In this document: piece by piece, positions 19,490-27,566 of the stretch
Position numbering within the stretch: the first letter of the stretch is position 1
Layout: each line of letters opens with the position of its first letter
Assembly: GCF_900258435.1 (NCBI RefSeq)
Contig: NZ_LT992558.1
Location: 2,098,965-2,162,964 of the forward strand
Length of the DNA stretch: 64,000 nucleotides
Direction: 5' to 3'
DNA from: Carnobacterium divergens
GTDB taxonomy: Bacteria > Bacillota > Bacilli > Lactobacillales > Carnobacteriaceae
The notes under the pieces: generated by a model
Seen by the model: only the letters and a program-made list of their open reading frames with translations
Database searches by the model: none
Told to the model about the DNA's origin: nothing
Made by a program: the position numbers and the translations under genes

Positions 19490-20047
19490 TTAAGCTCTTG
19501 ATACATATGAATTGTCTTGTGTGTTAACGATTAAAACATCGTCTACGTTGACAAAGAACGGAACGTTGATCATGACACCTGTTTCCATTTTAGCAGGTTT
19601 TGTTCCCCCTGAAGATGTATCACCGCGGATACCAGGATCTGTTTCTGCTACACGAAGCTCTACAGTATTTGGCAACTCAACTCCTAATGTTTCAGCTCCA
19701 TACATGATGATTTGAACCTCCATATTTTCTTTCAAATATTTCAATTCTTCTTCAATTTGCGCTTCTTGTAATTCTAATTGATCGTAAGTTTCGCTGTCCA
19801 TAAAGACATGAGCGCCACCACTTTCATATAAATATTGCATTTTACGGTTATCGATTTGTGCTTTTGCTACTTTTTCTCCTGCACGGAAAGTTTTTTCTTG
19901 AGCAGCACCTGTTCTAAGGTTTTTAAGTTTTGAACGGACAAAAGCCGCTCCTTTACCTGGTTTAACATGTTGGAATTCTACAACACGCCAAATTCCACCA
20001 TCAAATTCAATTGTCAAGCCTGTTTTAAAATCATTTACTGAAATCAT
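19490..20047 (-). CDS. efp: Elongation factor P
   Basis: It rescues ribosomes stalled at polyproline stretches. The 185-residue protein has three beta-barrel domains. The tip loop [11 protein letters not shown] carries Lys32, the residue that is modified in Firmicutes. The C-terminal [16 protein letters not shown]...VPFFVNVDD is the OB-fold signature. RBS TAGGAGG precedes it. Upstream is the M24 peptidase gene, as in B. subtilis yqhT-efp. Confidence 0.97.
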   Translation of the reverse strand: MISVNDFKTGLTIEFDGGIWRVVEFQHVKPGKGAAFVRSKLKNLRTGAAQEKTFRAGEKVAKAQIDNRKMQYLYESGGAHVFMDSETYDQLELQEAQIEEELKYLKENMEVQIIMYGAETLGVELPNTVELRVAETDPGIRGDTSSGGTKPAKMETGVMINVPFFVNVDDVLIVNTQDNSYVSRA

Positions 20048-20135
20048 TTAATTTCCTCCTAGAGCTTCTCTATTCTATTTATTTAGTGTAGCATTTTTTT
20101 CTCATTCTTACTATTGAATTGTTATTTCAATCTGA

Positions 20136-21203
20136 TTATAAAATGATTAGTTCTTTTGGTGAATGAACAATTACTTCGTTTCCTGTTGACGTAATCACTA
20201 AATCATCTTCAATTCGAACGCCACCGATTCCTGGTAAATAAATACCGGGTTCATTCGTAATCACATTACCTGGTACAAATGCTTTTTCTGCTAGTTTCGA
20301 AACATTCGGCCCTTCGTGAATCTCTAATCCAATACCATGCCCTGTTGAATGACCGAAAGCTTCACCATATCCAAAGCTCTTAATATGATCTCTTGCTACA
20401 GCATCTAGTTCTTTGCCTGTCATACCTGGTTTTGCTACTTCAAGCACTTTTAACTGAGCTTCAAGTGTAATTTGATAGATTTCTTTTAATTTTTCAGTTG
20501 GTTCACCAACAGCAATCGTTCTTGTCATGTCAGAAACATAACCTTCATAATAACAACCAAAATCTAAGGTTACAAAATCCCCTTTTTCAATCAGTTTTGA
20601 ACTCGCAACCCCGTGAGGCATTGCTGAACGTAGGCCACTGGCAACAATCGTTTCAAAAGAAACGCCACTGGCGCCTAAACTGCGCATGTGAAAATCAAGT
20701 GAGTTGGCAACTTCGATTTCACTCATTCCTGGCTTGATAACGCCTAAGATATAATTAAAAGCCGCATCTGAAATGGAACATGCTTTTTTTATGGTTTCAA
20801 TCTCAACGGTTTCTTTTACTTCTCTAAGACTTTCAATCAATCCTGAAACGGGTACTAAGTCTGTTTCAACTGGAATGATTTCTTCGAATAATTCGAAAGT
20901 TGTAAACGTAATAAAATCTTGCTCAAATCCCAGTGCTTCAATTTTATTTTCTTCAACTAATTTAACAACTTCATCAAAAATTGGACCTTGATTTTGAATT
21001 ATTTTAAATCCTATTGCTTGTTTGGCAACTTGCTCTGTATAACGAAAATCCGTTACAAAGTAGGCTTCATCTAATGTAATCACACTTAAACCAGTTGTTC
21101 CTGTAAAATTAGAGACATAACGTAAATTATAAGGACTTGTTACTAATAGCGCATCTAAGCCTCTTTGTTTCATACCCTTACGTAATTTTTCAATTCGATT
21201 CAT
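20136..21203 (-). CDS. M24 family Xaa-Pro aminopeptidase/dipeptidase (YqhT-like)
   Basis: A cytosolic di-metal peptidase for peptides with proline at position two, 355 residues. A creatinase-like N-domain (1-125) precedes the pita-bread domain. Metal ligands are in LDFGCYYEGYVSDMTRT (two Asp), FGHSTGHGIGLEIHE (His), NEPGIYLPG (Glu) and GVRIEDDL (Glu). The order M24 peptidase-efp-asp23-nusB matches the Bacillus yqhT region. It may be Xaa-Pro aminopeptidase or dipeptidase; a second, PepQ-like enzyme lies at 47202-48299. Confidence 0.92.
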   Translation of the reverse strand: MNRIEKLRKGMKQRGLDALLVTSPYNLRYVSNFTGTTGLSVITLDEAYFVTDFRYTEQVAKQAIGFKIIQNQGPIFDEVVKLVEENKIEALGFEQDFITFTTFELFEEIIPVETDLVPVSGLIESLREVKETVEIETIKKACSISDAAFNYILGVIKPGMSEIEVANSLDFHMRSLGASGVSFETIVASGLRSAMPHGVASSKLIEKGDFVTLDFGCYYEGYVSDMTRTIAVGEPTEKLKEIYQITLEAQLKVLEVAKPGMTGKELDAVARDHIKSFGYGEAFGHSTGHGIGLEIHEGPNVSKLAEKAFVPGNVITNEPGIYLPGIGGVRIEDDLVITSTGNEVIVHSPKELIIL

Positions 21204-21341
21204 TGACGTTCCCTCCCAAATCTTTTTTATTTAAATGGCACTCTTTCGTTCCATACAAATTTATACAATTCATTTTATTATATCGTGAAACCCGTCTGAT
21301 TACAACGAATATTCTACTTATTCTAGTCTTTTACAGCAATA

Positions 21342-21376
21342 AAAAAGAGCAACCATTTAATTGGGTTACTCTTTTT
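21342..21376 (-). terminator. Terminator overlapping the end of comGG
   Basis: Stem AAAAAGAGCAACC/GGTTACTCTTTTT (21342-21354 with 21364-21376), one C-A mismatch, 9-base loop, T run on the minus strand. The right arm lies inside the comGG stop region, so it ends the comG operon. Confidence 0.7.
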
Positions 21377-21692
21377 CTGAAAATTGAATATTTTCTTTTT
21401 CTTGATAGCTATTTTTCAATGTAATTTGTACAGCAAATTGATAGGCATCTTGTTTTACGATTTCTACTTTTCCAGACTGAAATTCAAATTTTCCCTTTGT
21501 CCAATTTTCATTACTTCCTTCTTTTAATTTTTTTTTAGTTAAAGACATCATCGTTCTAGCTTGATAGTGATCTTTCATCACCTGCAATTGTTCGTATTGA
21601 TTTTGATAGATTTTCAAAGTTCCTAGTAATAATAAAGTAAGAAGGATTAGAAAAACCAATGCAGTTGGGAGTAAGGCACCTTTTTGATTCAT
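21366..21692 (-). CDS. comGG: Competence minor pseudopilin ComGG
   Basis: Last gene of the comG operon. The 108-residue product has a short N-terminus MNQKGALLPTA followed by a TM helix (LVFLILLTLLLLGTLKIYQ). It lacks a canonical prepilin G-F-T-L-x-E site, as is usual for ComGG. It overlaps comGF by 4 bp. Identified mainly by position and hydrophobic profile. Confidence 0.75.
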   Translation of the reverse strand: MNQKGALLPTALVFLILLTLLLLGTLKIYQNQYEQLQVMKDHYQARTMMSLTKKKLKEGSNENWTKGKFEFQSGKVEIVKQDAYQFAVQITLKNSYQEKENIQFSEKE

Positions 21693-22180
21693 TGTTTCAG
21701 CTCCTCTTTAAAACAAGCTGAAAGTTGATTTCGATACCTTTCTTGATTTTCAAATTGAACATCAAGAACAATTGAATGGGCTTTTTTTTGAAATGTCAGC
21801 CTTTCAACTTTTACTAAAAGTGGTTGATGCCCGCCTTTACTTGTTCTTTTGCGCACCATCTTCTGATAATTTTCATAGTAGCTAATCCTCCCTTTGGCAT
21901 TTTCAGTTTGAATGTTCTCTGGCGTTACTTTAATTACGATTTGATTTTGCCACTCTTTTTCTAATTGATTTAAAAACAAATGCCACTCCAATTGGCGATC
22001 TTGAAAAGTTTGCCTTCGAATCAATTGAAATTGGCTCACACTGATTGAAAGAAGAGAGATACTTAAAACTAAGATAAAAAGGGCGCAAAGCGTTTCAATT
22101 AACGTAAAGCCCTTTTGATTAGTCAAAGTTTGTGTGAAGTAGCACTTCTTCTTTAGAAAAGTGAGTTGCTTGATCAACAA
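21689..22180 (-). CDS. comGF: Competence minor pseudopilin ComGF
   Basis: A minor pseudopilin of the DNA-uptake pilus. It shows the prepilin peptidase site QKGFTLIETLCALF followed by the TM segment. The frame is open to a TTG at 22180, but this overlaps comGE by 62 bp. A TTG at 22126, just before the comGE stop and seven codons before the cleavage site context, gives a 145-residue protein and a more usual N-terminus. The true start is uncertain. The conserved ComGF feature of a long C-terminal domain is present. Confidence 0.82.
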   Translation of the reverse strand: MLIKQLTFLKKKCYFTQTLTNQKGFTLIETLCALFILVLSISLLSISVSQFQLIRRQTFQDRQLEWHLFLNQLEKEWQNQIVIKVTPENIQTENAKGRISYYENYQKMVRKRTSKGGHQPLLVKVERLTFQKKAHSIVLDVQFENQERYRNQLSACFKEELKQ

Positions 22181-22427
22181 CTTTAATCCCTCCTAATCCT
22201 TTATTTTCCAATAGCTTAATCTCCCATTCATGGCTGCCGGATTTCCAAACACCTGTTTCTGACATCTGTTGAGTTTGCTCGTATAAAATTCTACTAGCTT
22301 CTACTTCTAGTTTTTGTTCTTGAATATGGTGTAAGAAGCCAATTACAATTGGCAAATAAATCAAAATGCCAATCGTAATCAATAAAAATGTGATTAATCC
22401 TTCAACTAACAAATAGCCCTCATTCAT
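22119..22427 (-). CDS. comGE: Competence minor pseudopilin ComGE
   Basis: A 102-residue pseudopilin-like protein. The ATG at 22427 gives the N-terminus MNEGYLLVEGLITFLLITIG, in which YLLVEG replaces the usual GFTLxE. The frame extends to 22529 but that part lies inside comGD and has no family character. It overlaps comGD by 8 bp and comGF by at least 8 bp. GGAGA sits almost next to the ATG, so translation is probably coupled to comGD. Assigned by order in the operon. Confidence 0.75.
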   Translation of the reverse strand: MNEGYLLVEGLITFLLITIGILIYLPIVIGFLHHIQEQKLEVEASRILYEQTQQMSETGVWKSGSHEWEIKLLENKGLGGIKVVDQATHFSKEEVLLHTNFD

Positions 22428-22890
22428 TCTCCAATACTTCAAAAAAATAACGCCCACTTCCAATTTGAAATTTAAATTGATATTGCTTTTTGCTACTATT
22501 AAAATAAATTGTACTAAAACTAGACACATTCCCAGTTCCTGAATTAAAGTAAAAAACCTTATCTGTTGGTGTCGTCAGCTTTTCAGGTAAAAAACGTGCT
22601 TTATTGAAACGATGTGCTGGTTGCCCCTCTATTTCATACTTAATCTCCCCAGCTTTTAAAACAGTAATTTTCGCTCGCTCATTAGAAAGTAACGCTACGG
22701 TTTGCATACTTGTCAATTTACTTTGAAATTCTTCAAAAAATAGATTGCGTTTTACTTCTTCTACAACTGACTTAGCGATAAGTGTCGGCATCCCTAACAC
22801 TATACTTGAGACAATTAAAACAAGTACGGTTTCTAATAAAGTGAACCCCTGATTGCTTTTTTTAAGATGGTCCACTAACAGCTGTCCCAT
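22420..22890 (-). CDS. comGD: Competence minor pseudopilin ComGD
   Basis: A 156-residue minor pseudopilin with the class III signal NQGFTLLETVLVLIVSS. The ATG at 22890 has AAAGGG 10 bases upstream; a GTG at 22875 is an alternative. The frame overlaps the comGC end by up to 29 bp. The C-terminal part is beta-rich, with GTGNVSSFSTIYFNSS. The ComG pseudopilins assemble a short pilus that binds and pulls DNA through the wall. Confidence 0.85.
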   Translation of the reverse strand: MGQLLVDHLKKSNQGFTLLETVLVLIVSSIVLGMPTLIAKSVVEEVKRNLFFEEFQSKLTSMQTVALLSNERAKITVLKAGEIKYEIEGQPAHRFNKARFLPEKLTTPTDKVFYFNSGTGNVSSFSTIYFNSSKKQYQFKFQIGSGRYFFEVLENE

Positions 22891-23179
22891 TAATTTTAAT
22901 CCCTTTATCTTTGGCATTTTTCACCTGCTTATGTTTCAAATAGCCTGCTTTTTCTAACATTTCAAAAGTAACGGATTCCACATTTCCTTTTTCTAATTGA
23001 TACAGTTCAATTTGCGTTTCAACAACGGTCACGAGTGCATCTGTTCCTTGATGATCAATTTTTTCTTTTTGTTTTGTCACATTAGGTATTACGAGAATGA
23101 GCAACACCGAAATCACAAATAAAACCAAAATCATTTCCACTAAAGTAAATCCGTTATTGTTTAATAGTTTTTTCTTCAT
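22862..23179 (-). CDS. comGC: Competence major pilin ComGC
   Basis: The main subunit of the transformation pilus, 105 residues. It has the prepilin site NNNGFTLVEMILVLFVISVL followed by IPNVTKQKEKIDHQG, close to known ComGC proteins. The ATG at 23179 is preceded by GGAGGG and overlaps the comGB stop by 4 bp (ATGA). The open frame extends further upstream, but that stretch lies inside comGB. Confidence 0.93.
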   Translation of the reverse strand: MKKKLLNNNGFTLVEMILVLFVISVLLILVIPNVTKQKEKIDHQGTDALVTVVETQIELYQLEKGNVESVTFEMLEKAGYLKHKQVKNAKDKGIKINGTAVSGPS

Positions 23180-24252
23180 CCAATTCCCTCCATCATTGTA
23201 AACATTGGTAAAAGTAGTGCGAGGTAAACACATAAAATGAAAAAAGCGACAATCATAAAAATCAGTGGTTGAATCCAATTTAAGCCTTTTTCTAATTTTT
23301 CAAGAAGTTCTTTTTGACAATCTTGTCCATAAATAGCCAGTTCCGCTCCCAATTTACTCGTTGTTTCGCCATGAAAGACGATAAAGTTTATTTCTTGGTT
23401 AAAAAAAGCAAACTGGTTGAAAATTTCATTAAATTTTTTCCCTTGTGATAATTCCTCTTCCATTATCATCGCTAATTCTTGCATTAAAGGCAGTGTTTCT
23501 TTCTGCTTCATTAACTGAATGATTTCTTGCATTGAACAGCCACTTTTAAATAAATGGCTCCATTCAATACTAAAATAGGCAGTATAGTACTGTTTAACCA
23601 GCTTCCTTAAAAAAGGTACATAAGTGAAAAAGGTCGTTTTTTTTATTGCAGATAATTGAGCGAGTCGTCTATTGAATACAAACAAAATCAAGCTACCTCC
23701 TAAAACAAAATAAATAAAAATCGAAGGGAAATGCAGAATCAAACCTATTGAAAACCGACTAATAAAAGAAACTTCTTGCGTATTTTGCTGTTGAAATAAT
23801 TGTTCAAAATGGGGCAGTAATAAAATTCTCATGGCTAAAACAATTCCTATCATCAACCCCATTAATAACAAAGGGTAACTAAGAATTTTCTTTAATTTTT
23901 GTTGTTGTGTTATTTTTTCTTCGATAGTCTTTCCTGTTGTCAATAAGGTTCGACCAAACGCACCATGAACTTGTGCTAAATAAAGTTGAGTTGTAATTTG
24001 CTGATTAAATTTTTTTTCTTTTAAAAGTTGATGAAATTCATGTCCTTCTCCTAGTCCTGTTATGATACTCTGAATCAACGCTTTTTCTTTTGGCATAATC
24101 ATTTTTAAAAATACTAAAGCTTCTTTAAGAGTAAATCCCTCTTCTACCAATAATCCCGTTTTTATTAAGAAATAGGCTTTTCTTTTTTCAGTAAATTTTT
24201 TATCTAATTTGAAATTGCTGATAGCTTTCTTTTGTAATATATCCATACACAT
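23176..24252 (-). CDS. comGB: Competence type II-like secretion membrane protein ComGB
   Basis: A polytopic membrane platform protein of the pilus, 358 residues (start MCMDIL, or MDIL two codons on). It has two GspF domains, each with helical cytoplasmic sequence. TM segments are seen at about 125-150, 170-195 and the C-terminus (IFMIVAFFILCVYLALLLPMF). The sequence LAQVHGAFGRTLLTTG is typical of GspF/PilC. It overlaps the end of comGA by about 50 bp. Confidence 0.9.
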   Translation of the reverse strand: MCMDILQKKAISNFKLDKKFTEKRKAYFLIKTGLLVEEGFTLKEALVFLKMIMPKEKALIQSIITGLGEGHEFHQLLKEKKFNQQITTQLYLAQVHGAFGRTLLTTGKTIEEKITQQQKLKKILSYPLLLMGLMIGIVLAMRILLLPHFEQLFQQQNTQEVSFISRFSIGLILHFPSIFIYFVLGGSLILFVFNRRLAQLSAIKKTTFFTYVPFLRKLVKQYYTAYFSIEWSHLFKSGCSMQEIIQLMKQKETLPLMQELAMIMEEELSQGKKFNEIFNQFAFFNQEINFIVFHGETTSKLGAELAIYGQDCQKELLEKLEKGLNWIQPLIFMIVAFFILCVYLALLLPMFTMMEGIG

Positions 24253-25270
24253 AGGCCTTTCTTAAGACTTCATTAAATCCATTAGTTCGTTTTTGATTAA
24301 AAATTTCTTTTTTTAGCTCTTGTAGTCTTTTTTCTAATAGTTGATAAGATAAAATTTCGTATAATGTTGCTTTTTTATGATCATGAGGAAAATGAGTACA
24401 AAAAAAGTGACAATTTCCCTCACACAATGAACACTTTTTCGCAATCAATCGTTGGCTGACAACTGCCAATAACACTTGTTGCAACTGTAGCAAACTAACA
24501 CCTAATTCTAACATTCTTAAAAGAACACCTTCTGTATCTTTTGCATGAATACTAGCTAAAATTAAATGCCCTGTTAACGCGCCACGCAGAACATTTTTAG
24601 CGGTTTGGCTATCTCTAATTTCTCCCACAATCAAAATATCTGGATGATGCCTTAAGCTTGCTTTTAAAATTACTTCATAGGTAATACCTGCTTCTTCGTT
24701 AAGCTGGGTTTGAAGAAATTCTGGTTGTTCTATTTCCACAGGGTCTTCTATCGTAATAACTTGACTTTGCTTTTTATCGACTTGTTCTTTGACTAATTGA
24801 TACATGGTCGTCGTTTTTCCTGAACTTACCGGACCTGAAAATAAAATTAAACCACTTTTAGCTGATACTAATTGCTGTAGCTCTCCAATTGCTTTTGGGA
24901 AAAAGGTTGTTTCTTCTAATTTGCAGTCTTGTTTACTCAGTAATAGACGAATCACCATTGACTCTTGGTAATTAAAATTTGTGATTGTTGAAAAACGTAA
25001 TGATTTTTGTAGTTCTCCTATTTCAAATTCAGCTGCGCCACTTTGTGGTTTACGTTTTTCACTGACCTCCATATTGGCTAAAAATTTAAAATACGCTATC
25101 AAACGGGAGCCTAACTCTATAGTTACTTTTTGCCATTCAATTAGTTCGTTACTTGTTCTAAAGTAAATACGATAATGGTTCCTTGTCGGCAAGATATGGA
25201 TATCACTTGCGCCTCTTTTTGCTAAATTTTTAATCAAATGTTTTGCAAATTCTTCAATCGATTTACTCAT
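24200..25270 (-). CDS. comGA: Competence assembly ATPase ComGA
   Basis: A hexameric GspE/PilB-type ATPase that powers the transformation pilus. Of 356 residues, Walker A is GPVSSGKTTTMYQL, the Asp box is VITIEDPVE, Walker B is DILIVGEIRDSQTA, and the His box is GHLILASIHAKDT. A compact Cys cluster C-x2-C-x3-C-x3-C (CSLCEGNCHFFC) lies where related ATPases bind zinc. First gene of the operon, with SD AAAGGAGG and a competence box 29 bp before the ATG. All seven comG frames are open, so the pilus operon looks functional. Confidence 0.95.
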   Translation of the reverse strand: MSKSIEEFAKHLIKNLAKRGASDIHILPTRNHYRIYFRTSNELIEWQKVTIELGSRLIAYFKFLANMEVSEKRKPQSGAAEFEIGELQKSLRFSTITNFNYQESMVIRLLLSKQDCKLEETTFFPKAIGELQQLVSAKSGLILFSGPVSSGKTTTMYQLVKEQVDKKQSQVITIEDPVEIEQPEFLQTQLNEEAGITYEVILKASLRHHPDILIVGEIRDSQTAKNVLRGALTGHLILASIHAKDTEGVLLRMLELGVSLLQLQQVLLAVVSQRLIAKKCSLCEGNCHFFCTHFPHDHKKATLYEILSYQLLEKRLQELKKEIFNQKRTNGFNEVLRKAYVYGYITKESYQQFQIR

Positions 25271-25298
25271 TATTTCCTCCTTTCCTACTCATTAATAG

Positions 25299-25308
25299 TA
25301 TTCGCAAA
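25299..25308 (-). promoter_or_regulatory. Competence (cin/com) box for ComX/SigX upstream of comGA
   Basis: TTTGCGAATA on the minus strand differs at one base from the SigX core TTTACGAATA of streptococci and lactococci. It ends 29 bp before the comGA ATG, a distance suited to a -10 type element with a short leader. Confidence 0.7.
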
Positions 25309-25401
25309 TTTGTCATGCTTCCTTTTTTTTAATAAAAATAGAGACAACGATATGTATTTGACAGATTCGGGAACGAATGAAACAAAATTGATTACGTATG
25401 C

Positions 25402-25431
25402 CACCTATTCAGAAAATAGGTGGTCTTTTTA
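25402..25431 (+). terminator. Orphan rightward terminator
   Basis: Perfect 9-bp stem CCACCTATT/AATAGGTGG with a 5-base loop, followed by TCTTTTT on the plus strand. No rightward gene ends here. The nearest plus-strand promoter-like element is TTGACA at about 25358, without a good -10. Confidence 0.6.
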
Positions 25432-25436
25432 ATACA

Positions 25437-25463
25437 AAAAAAACCTCTACAACAGCGTAGAGG
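25437..25463 (-). terminator. Terminator of the usp gene
   Basis: Stem CCTCTAC/GTAGAGG (25444-25450 with 25457-25463) followed on the minus strand by a 7-T run. It lies 44 bases behind the usp stop. Confidence 0.8.
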
Positions 25464-25506
25464 GGAAGACATTAGATTGGTATAAACTAGCACACATTTT
25501 CCTACC

Positions 25507-25953
25507 TTATTTACGTACCACTAGCACATCACATAACGCATGGGTTACTACATAACTTGATACGGAGCCCACTAGAACAAGCTCAACTGCATTTTTACCT
25601 GTAGCACCTACAATAATTAAGTCGCTATTTTCTTTTTCAGGGATATGGGTGGCAATTAATTTTTTAGGACTTCCAATTTTGAATATACTCCGAACATGGT
25701 TCAGCTCTTTTTTTGCTTTACTTGATAAATCAGATAAATTCTCTTCAATTTTTTGTTCTTCAATATTTAATACATAAGCAAATTCTTTGAGATTCTGAGT
25801 GATATTGTTTAACCCCTTATTGTCATCTAAGACTTGCACAATAACTAACTCTGCATTGTTTCGTTTAGCAACTTCTACCGCTTTATAAAACGCATGCTTC
25901 GATTGCTCCGATCCGTCCACCGCTACTAAGATACGTCGATATTCATTTTCCAT
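25507..25953 (-). CDS. Universal stress protein, UspA family
   Basis: A 148-residue cytosolic nucleotide-binding protein. It begins with YRRILVAVDGSEQSKHAFYKA and ends with the ATP-binding pattern G-2x-G-9x-G-S (VGATGKNAVELVLVGSVSSYV). Such proteins accumulate in stress and starvation. The RBS AGGGGAGG lies about 8 bases before the ATG. It is monocistronic. Its specific role is unknown. Confidence 0.92.
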   Translation of the reverse strand: MENEYRRILVAVDGSEQSKHAFYKAVEVAKRNNAELVIVQVLDDNKGLNNITQNLKEFAYVLNIEEQKIEENLSDLSSKAKKELNHVRSIFKIGSPKKLIATHIPEKENSDLIIVGATGKNAVELVLVGSVSSYVVTHALCDVLVVRK

Positions 25954-26056
25954 TTTCTTCGCCTCCCCTTTTCTTTATTATAGCGGTTACAGTTTTAAAT
26001 GTACAAAAATACCCTCTAGTTGGTAGGGAGGCTGCTGAAAAAGTAGAATAATTTAA

Positions 26057-26093
26057 GCTATCTAAAAACAAAGTTTTTTTAGATAGCCTTTTT
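26057..26093 (+). terminator. Second orphan rightward terminator-like hairpin
   Basis: Arms GCTATCTAAAAAC (26057-26069) and GTTTTTTTAGATAGC (26073-26087), followed by CTTTTTA on the plus strand. It lies in the 228-base gap between usp and the GNAT gene, both leftward. No rightward gene is present. It may be a relic of a lost gene or element. Confidence 0.45.
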
Positions 26094-26181
26094 ATAGATG
26101 GTCTTTTTTTGGGATTTTCTAAATCCATGATTACTCTGGTTTTTTCTTTCTTCATTCAACATCCTTTTCTGCTTTTATAGT

Positions 26182-26616
26182 TTAAAATAGCTTTAAAATA
26201 TTTTTCTGTTCTTTTCGAATTTGATAACCTGATTTTTCATAAAAACAATGAGCTTTGTGACGTTCAACACCAGAATGCAGAATCACTCCATCCATTCCAT
26301 GATCTTTGCTCCAGTCCTCCACACGTTGTAACAACTGACTGCCAATTCCTTTTGAACGACTATTTTCATCTACTACTAAAGCGATTAAATACGTTAGTGG
26401 TTCAAATAACAAAGAATCTAATACTAGCCACTGAGCAAAACCTAAAATTTCTCCATTACTCGCTTCGGCTACTATAATGGTTGTACTGTTGGCTTTCTCT
26501 TTTTTGATTTTAGTTAGTCGCCTTGCTGTTTCTTCCACACTCATTGGGTAGCCTAACTGATTTAACAATCGATTGATTGATTGCTCATCTTGTTGTTGCA
26601 TTTCACGTATTTCCAT
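26182..26616 (-). CDS. GNAT family N-acetyltransferase
   Basis: A 144-residue acetyl-CoA-dependent transferase with unknown substrate. The acetyl-CoA loop is DENSRSKGIGSQLLQRVEDW (R-x-x-G-x-G). It is followed by GVERHKAHCFYEKSGYQI, the usual motif B region. The RBS AGGAGGGGA precedes the ATG. It lies directly behind the LysR gene (19 bp), so the two may be co-transcribed. Confidence 0.88.
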   Translation of the reverse strand: MEIREMQQQDEQSINRLLNQLGYPMSVEETARRLTKIKKEKANSTTIIVAEASNGEILGFAQWLVLDSLLFEPLTYLIALVVDENSRSKGIGSQLLQRVEDWSKDHGMDGVILHSGVERHKAHCFYEKSGYQIRKEQKNILKLF

Positions 26617-26635
26617 TGATTCCCCTCCTAAATAT

Positions 26636-27451
26636 TTATTTATTTAATGCGTTAAAAAATGCCTCTACTACTTGTTGAAGGACTTTATTTTGTTGTTTGG
26701 GTTTGATTAAATACAGTTCCCTTTCTAACGGTTCTTTGAGGGATTCAAAGGGAATAGTTCCTACTGCTTGTTTAGATATGAGTGTTTTCCCAATGCCTTT
26801 TTCTAATAATTTTATGATCATTTCGTTGCTTTCAATAATCATTTTTTGTTGTGGTTGAATATTGTAGGTGTCGAAATAATCCATCGTAAAATGATGAATG
26901 CCAGATCCTTTTTCTCGGATGAGCCACAAGGTCTCCTCTTTTTTACCGGCTACTACTAATTCATCTTTTAGAAAAGGAACTCGCTCTAATTCCGTTGTGG
27001 TAAGAGCGGCTTCAATAAAACCAAAATCCCACATTCGTGTTTCAACTTTTTTTAAAACATCCTCTGAATTGCTTAGATAGACTTCAAAATCAACTAATGG
27101 AAATTGTTCTTGAATATCCTTTAAAATCGCTGGCAAATAATGAACAGCAATCGTATGAGAAGCGCCAATTTTACACGTCGTTCGTAAAATACCTTTTAAA
27201 GACTGGACTTCGTGAATCGAATCTTCCCACAGTTCCAGCATTTCCTTACATTGAATATAAAACAATTTGCCACTTTCAGTTGGGCTCATTTCTGTTCGAC
27301 CATTGCGAACAAAGAGCGGCGCTCCAACTATCTCTTCTAGTTTGTGAATTTGAGTGGAAACAGTCGGTTGAGAAATAAACAGCTTCTCAGCTGCAACGGT
27401 AAAATTTAGTTCTTCATAAACAACTTTATAGGTCTCTAAAAATTTGAACAT
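26636..27451 (-). CDS. LysR family transcriptional regulator, divergent from yeiH
   Basis: A 271-residue regulator. An N-terminal winged helix-turn-helix (LNFTVAAEKLFISQPTVSTQ, about 15-40) is followed by an effector-binding domain. The start is the ATG at 27451 with GGAAAGGG upstream; the open frame extends 60 bases further without an SD. It is transcribed away from the YeiH exporter gene with 115 bp between starts, the classic layout for a LysR regulator controlling its neighbour. YeiE/CysL-like by context. The effector is unknown, perhaps a sulfur compound. Confidence 0.9.
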   Translation of the reverse strand: MFKFLETYKVVYEELNFTVAAEKLFISQPTVSTQIHKLEEIVGAPLFVRNGRTEMSPTESGKLFYIQCKEMLELWEDSIHEVQSLKGILRTTCKIGASHTIAVHYLPAILKDIQEQFPLVDFEVYLSNSEDVLKKVETRMWDFGFIEAALTTTELERVPFLKDELVVAGKKEETLWLIREKGSGIHHFTMDYFDTYNIQPQQKMIIESNEMIIKLLEKGIGKTLISKQAVGTIPFESLKEPLERELYLIKPKQQNKVLQQVVEAFFNALNK

Positions 27452-27566
27452 GTTTTTTAACCCTTTCCATAAAAAAAAGTAATTGAAATCATTTAAAATA
27501 ACTATTTCCATAATAATACCATATCCCGTATACTTTAGTCATTAGATTAAAGGAGCTGTACAATAA

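Noticed and set aside
21371-21385. CodY-box-like CTTTTTCTGAAAATT
   Set aside because: 13 of 15 matches, but it lies in the 3' end of comGG within the terminator and far from any promoter; probably chance.
25943-26155. 70-residue leftward ORF overlapping the usp start
   Set aside because: It reads through the hairpin at 26057-26087, overlaps usp and its RBS, and shows no domain or usual protein character.
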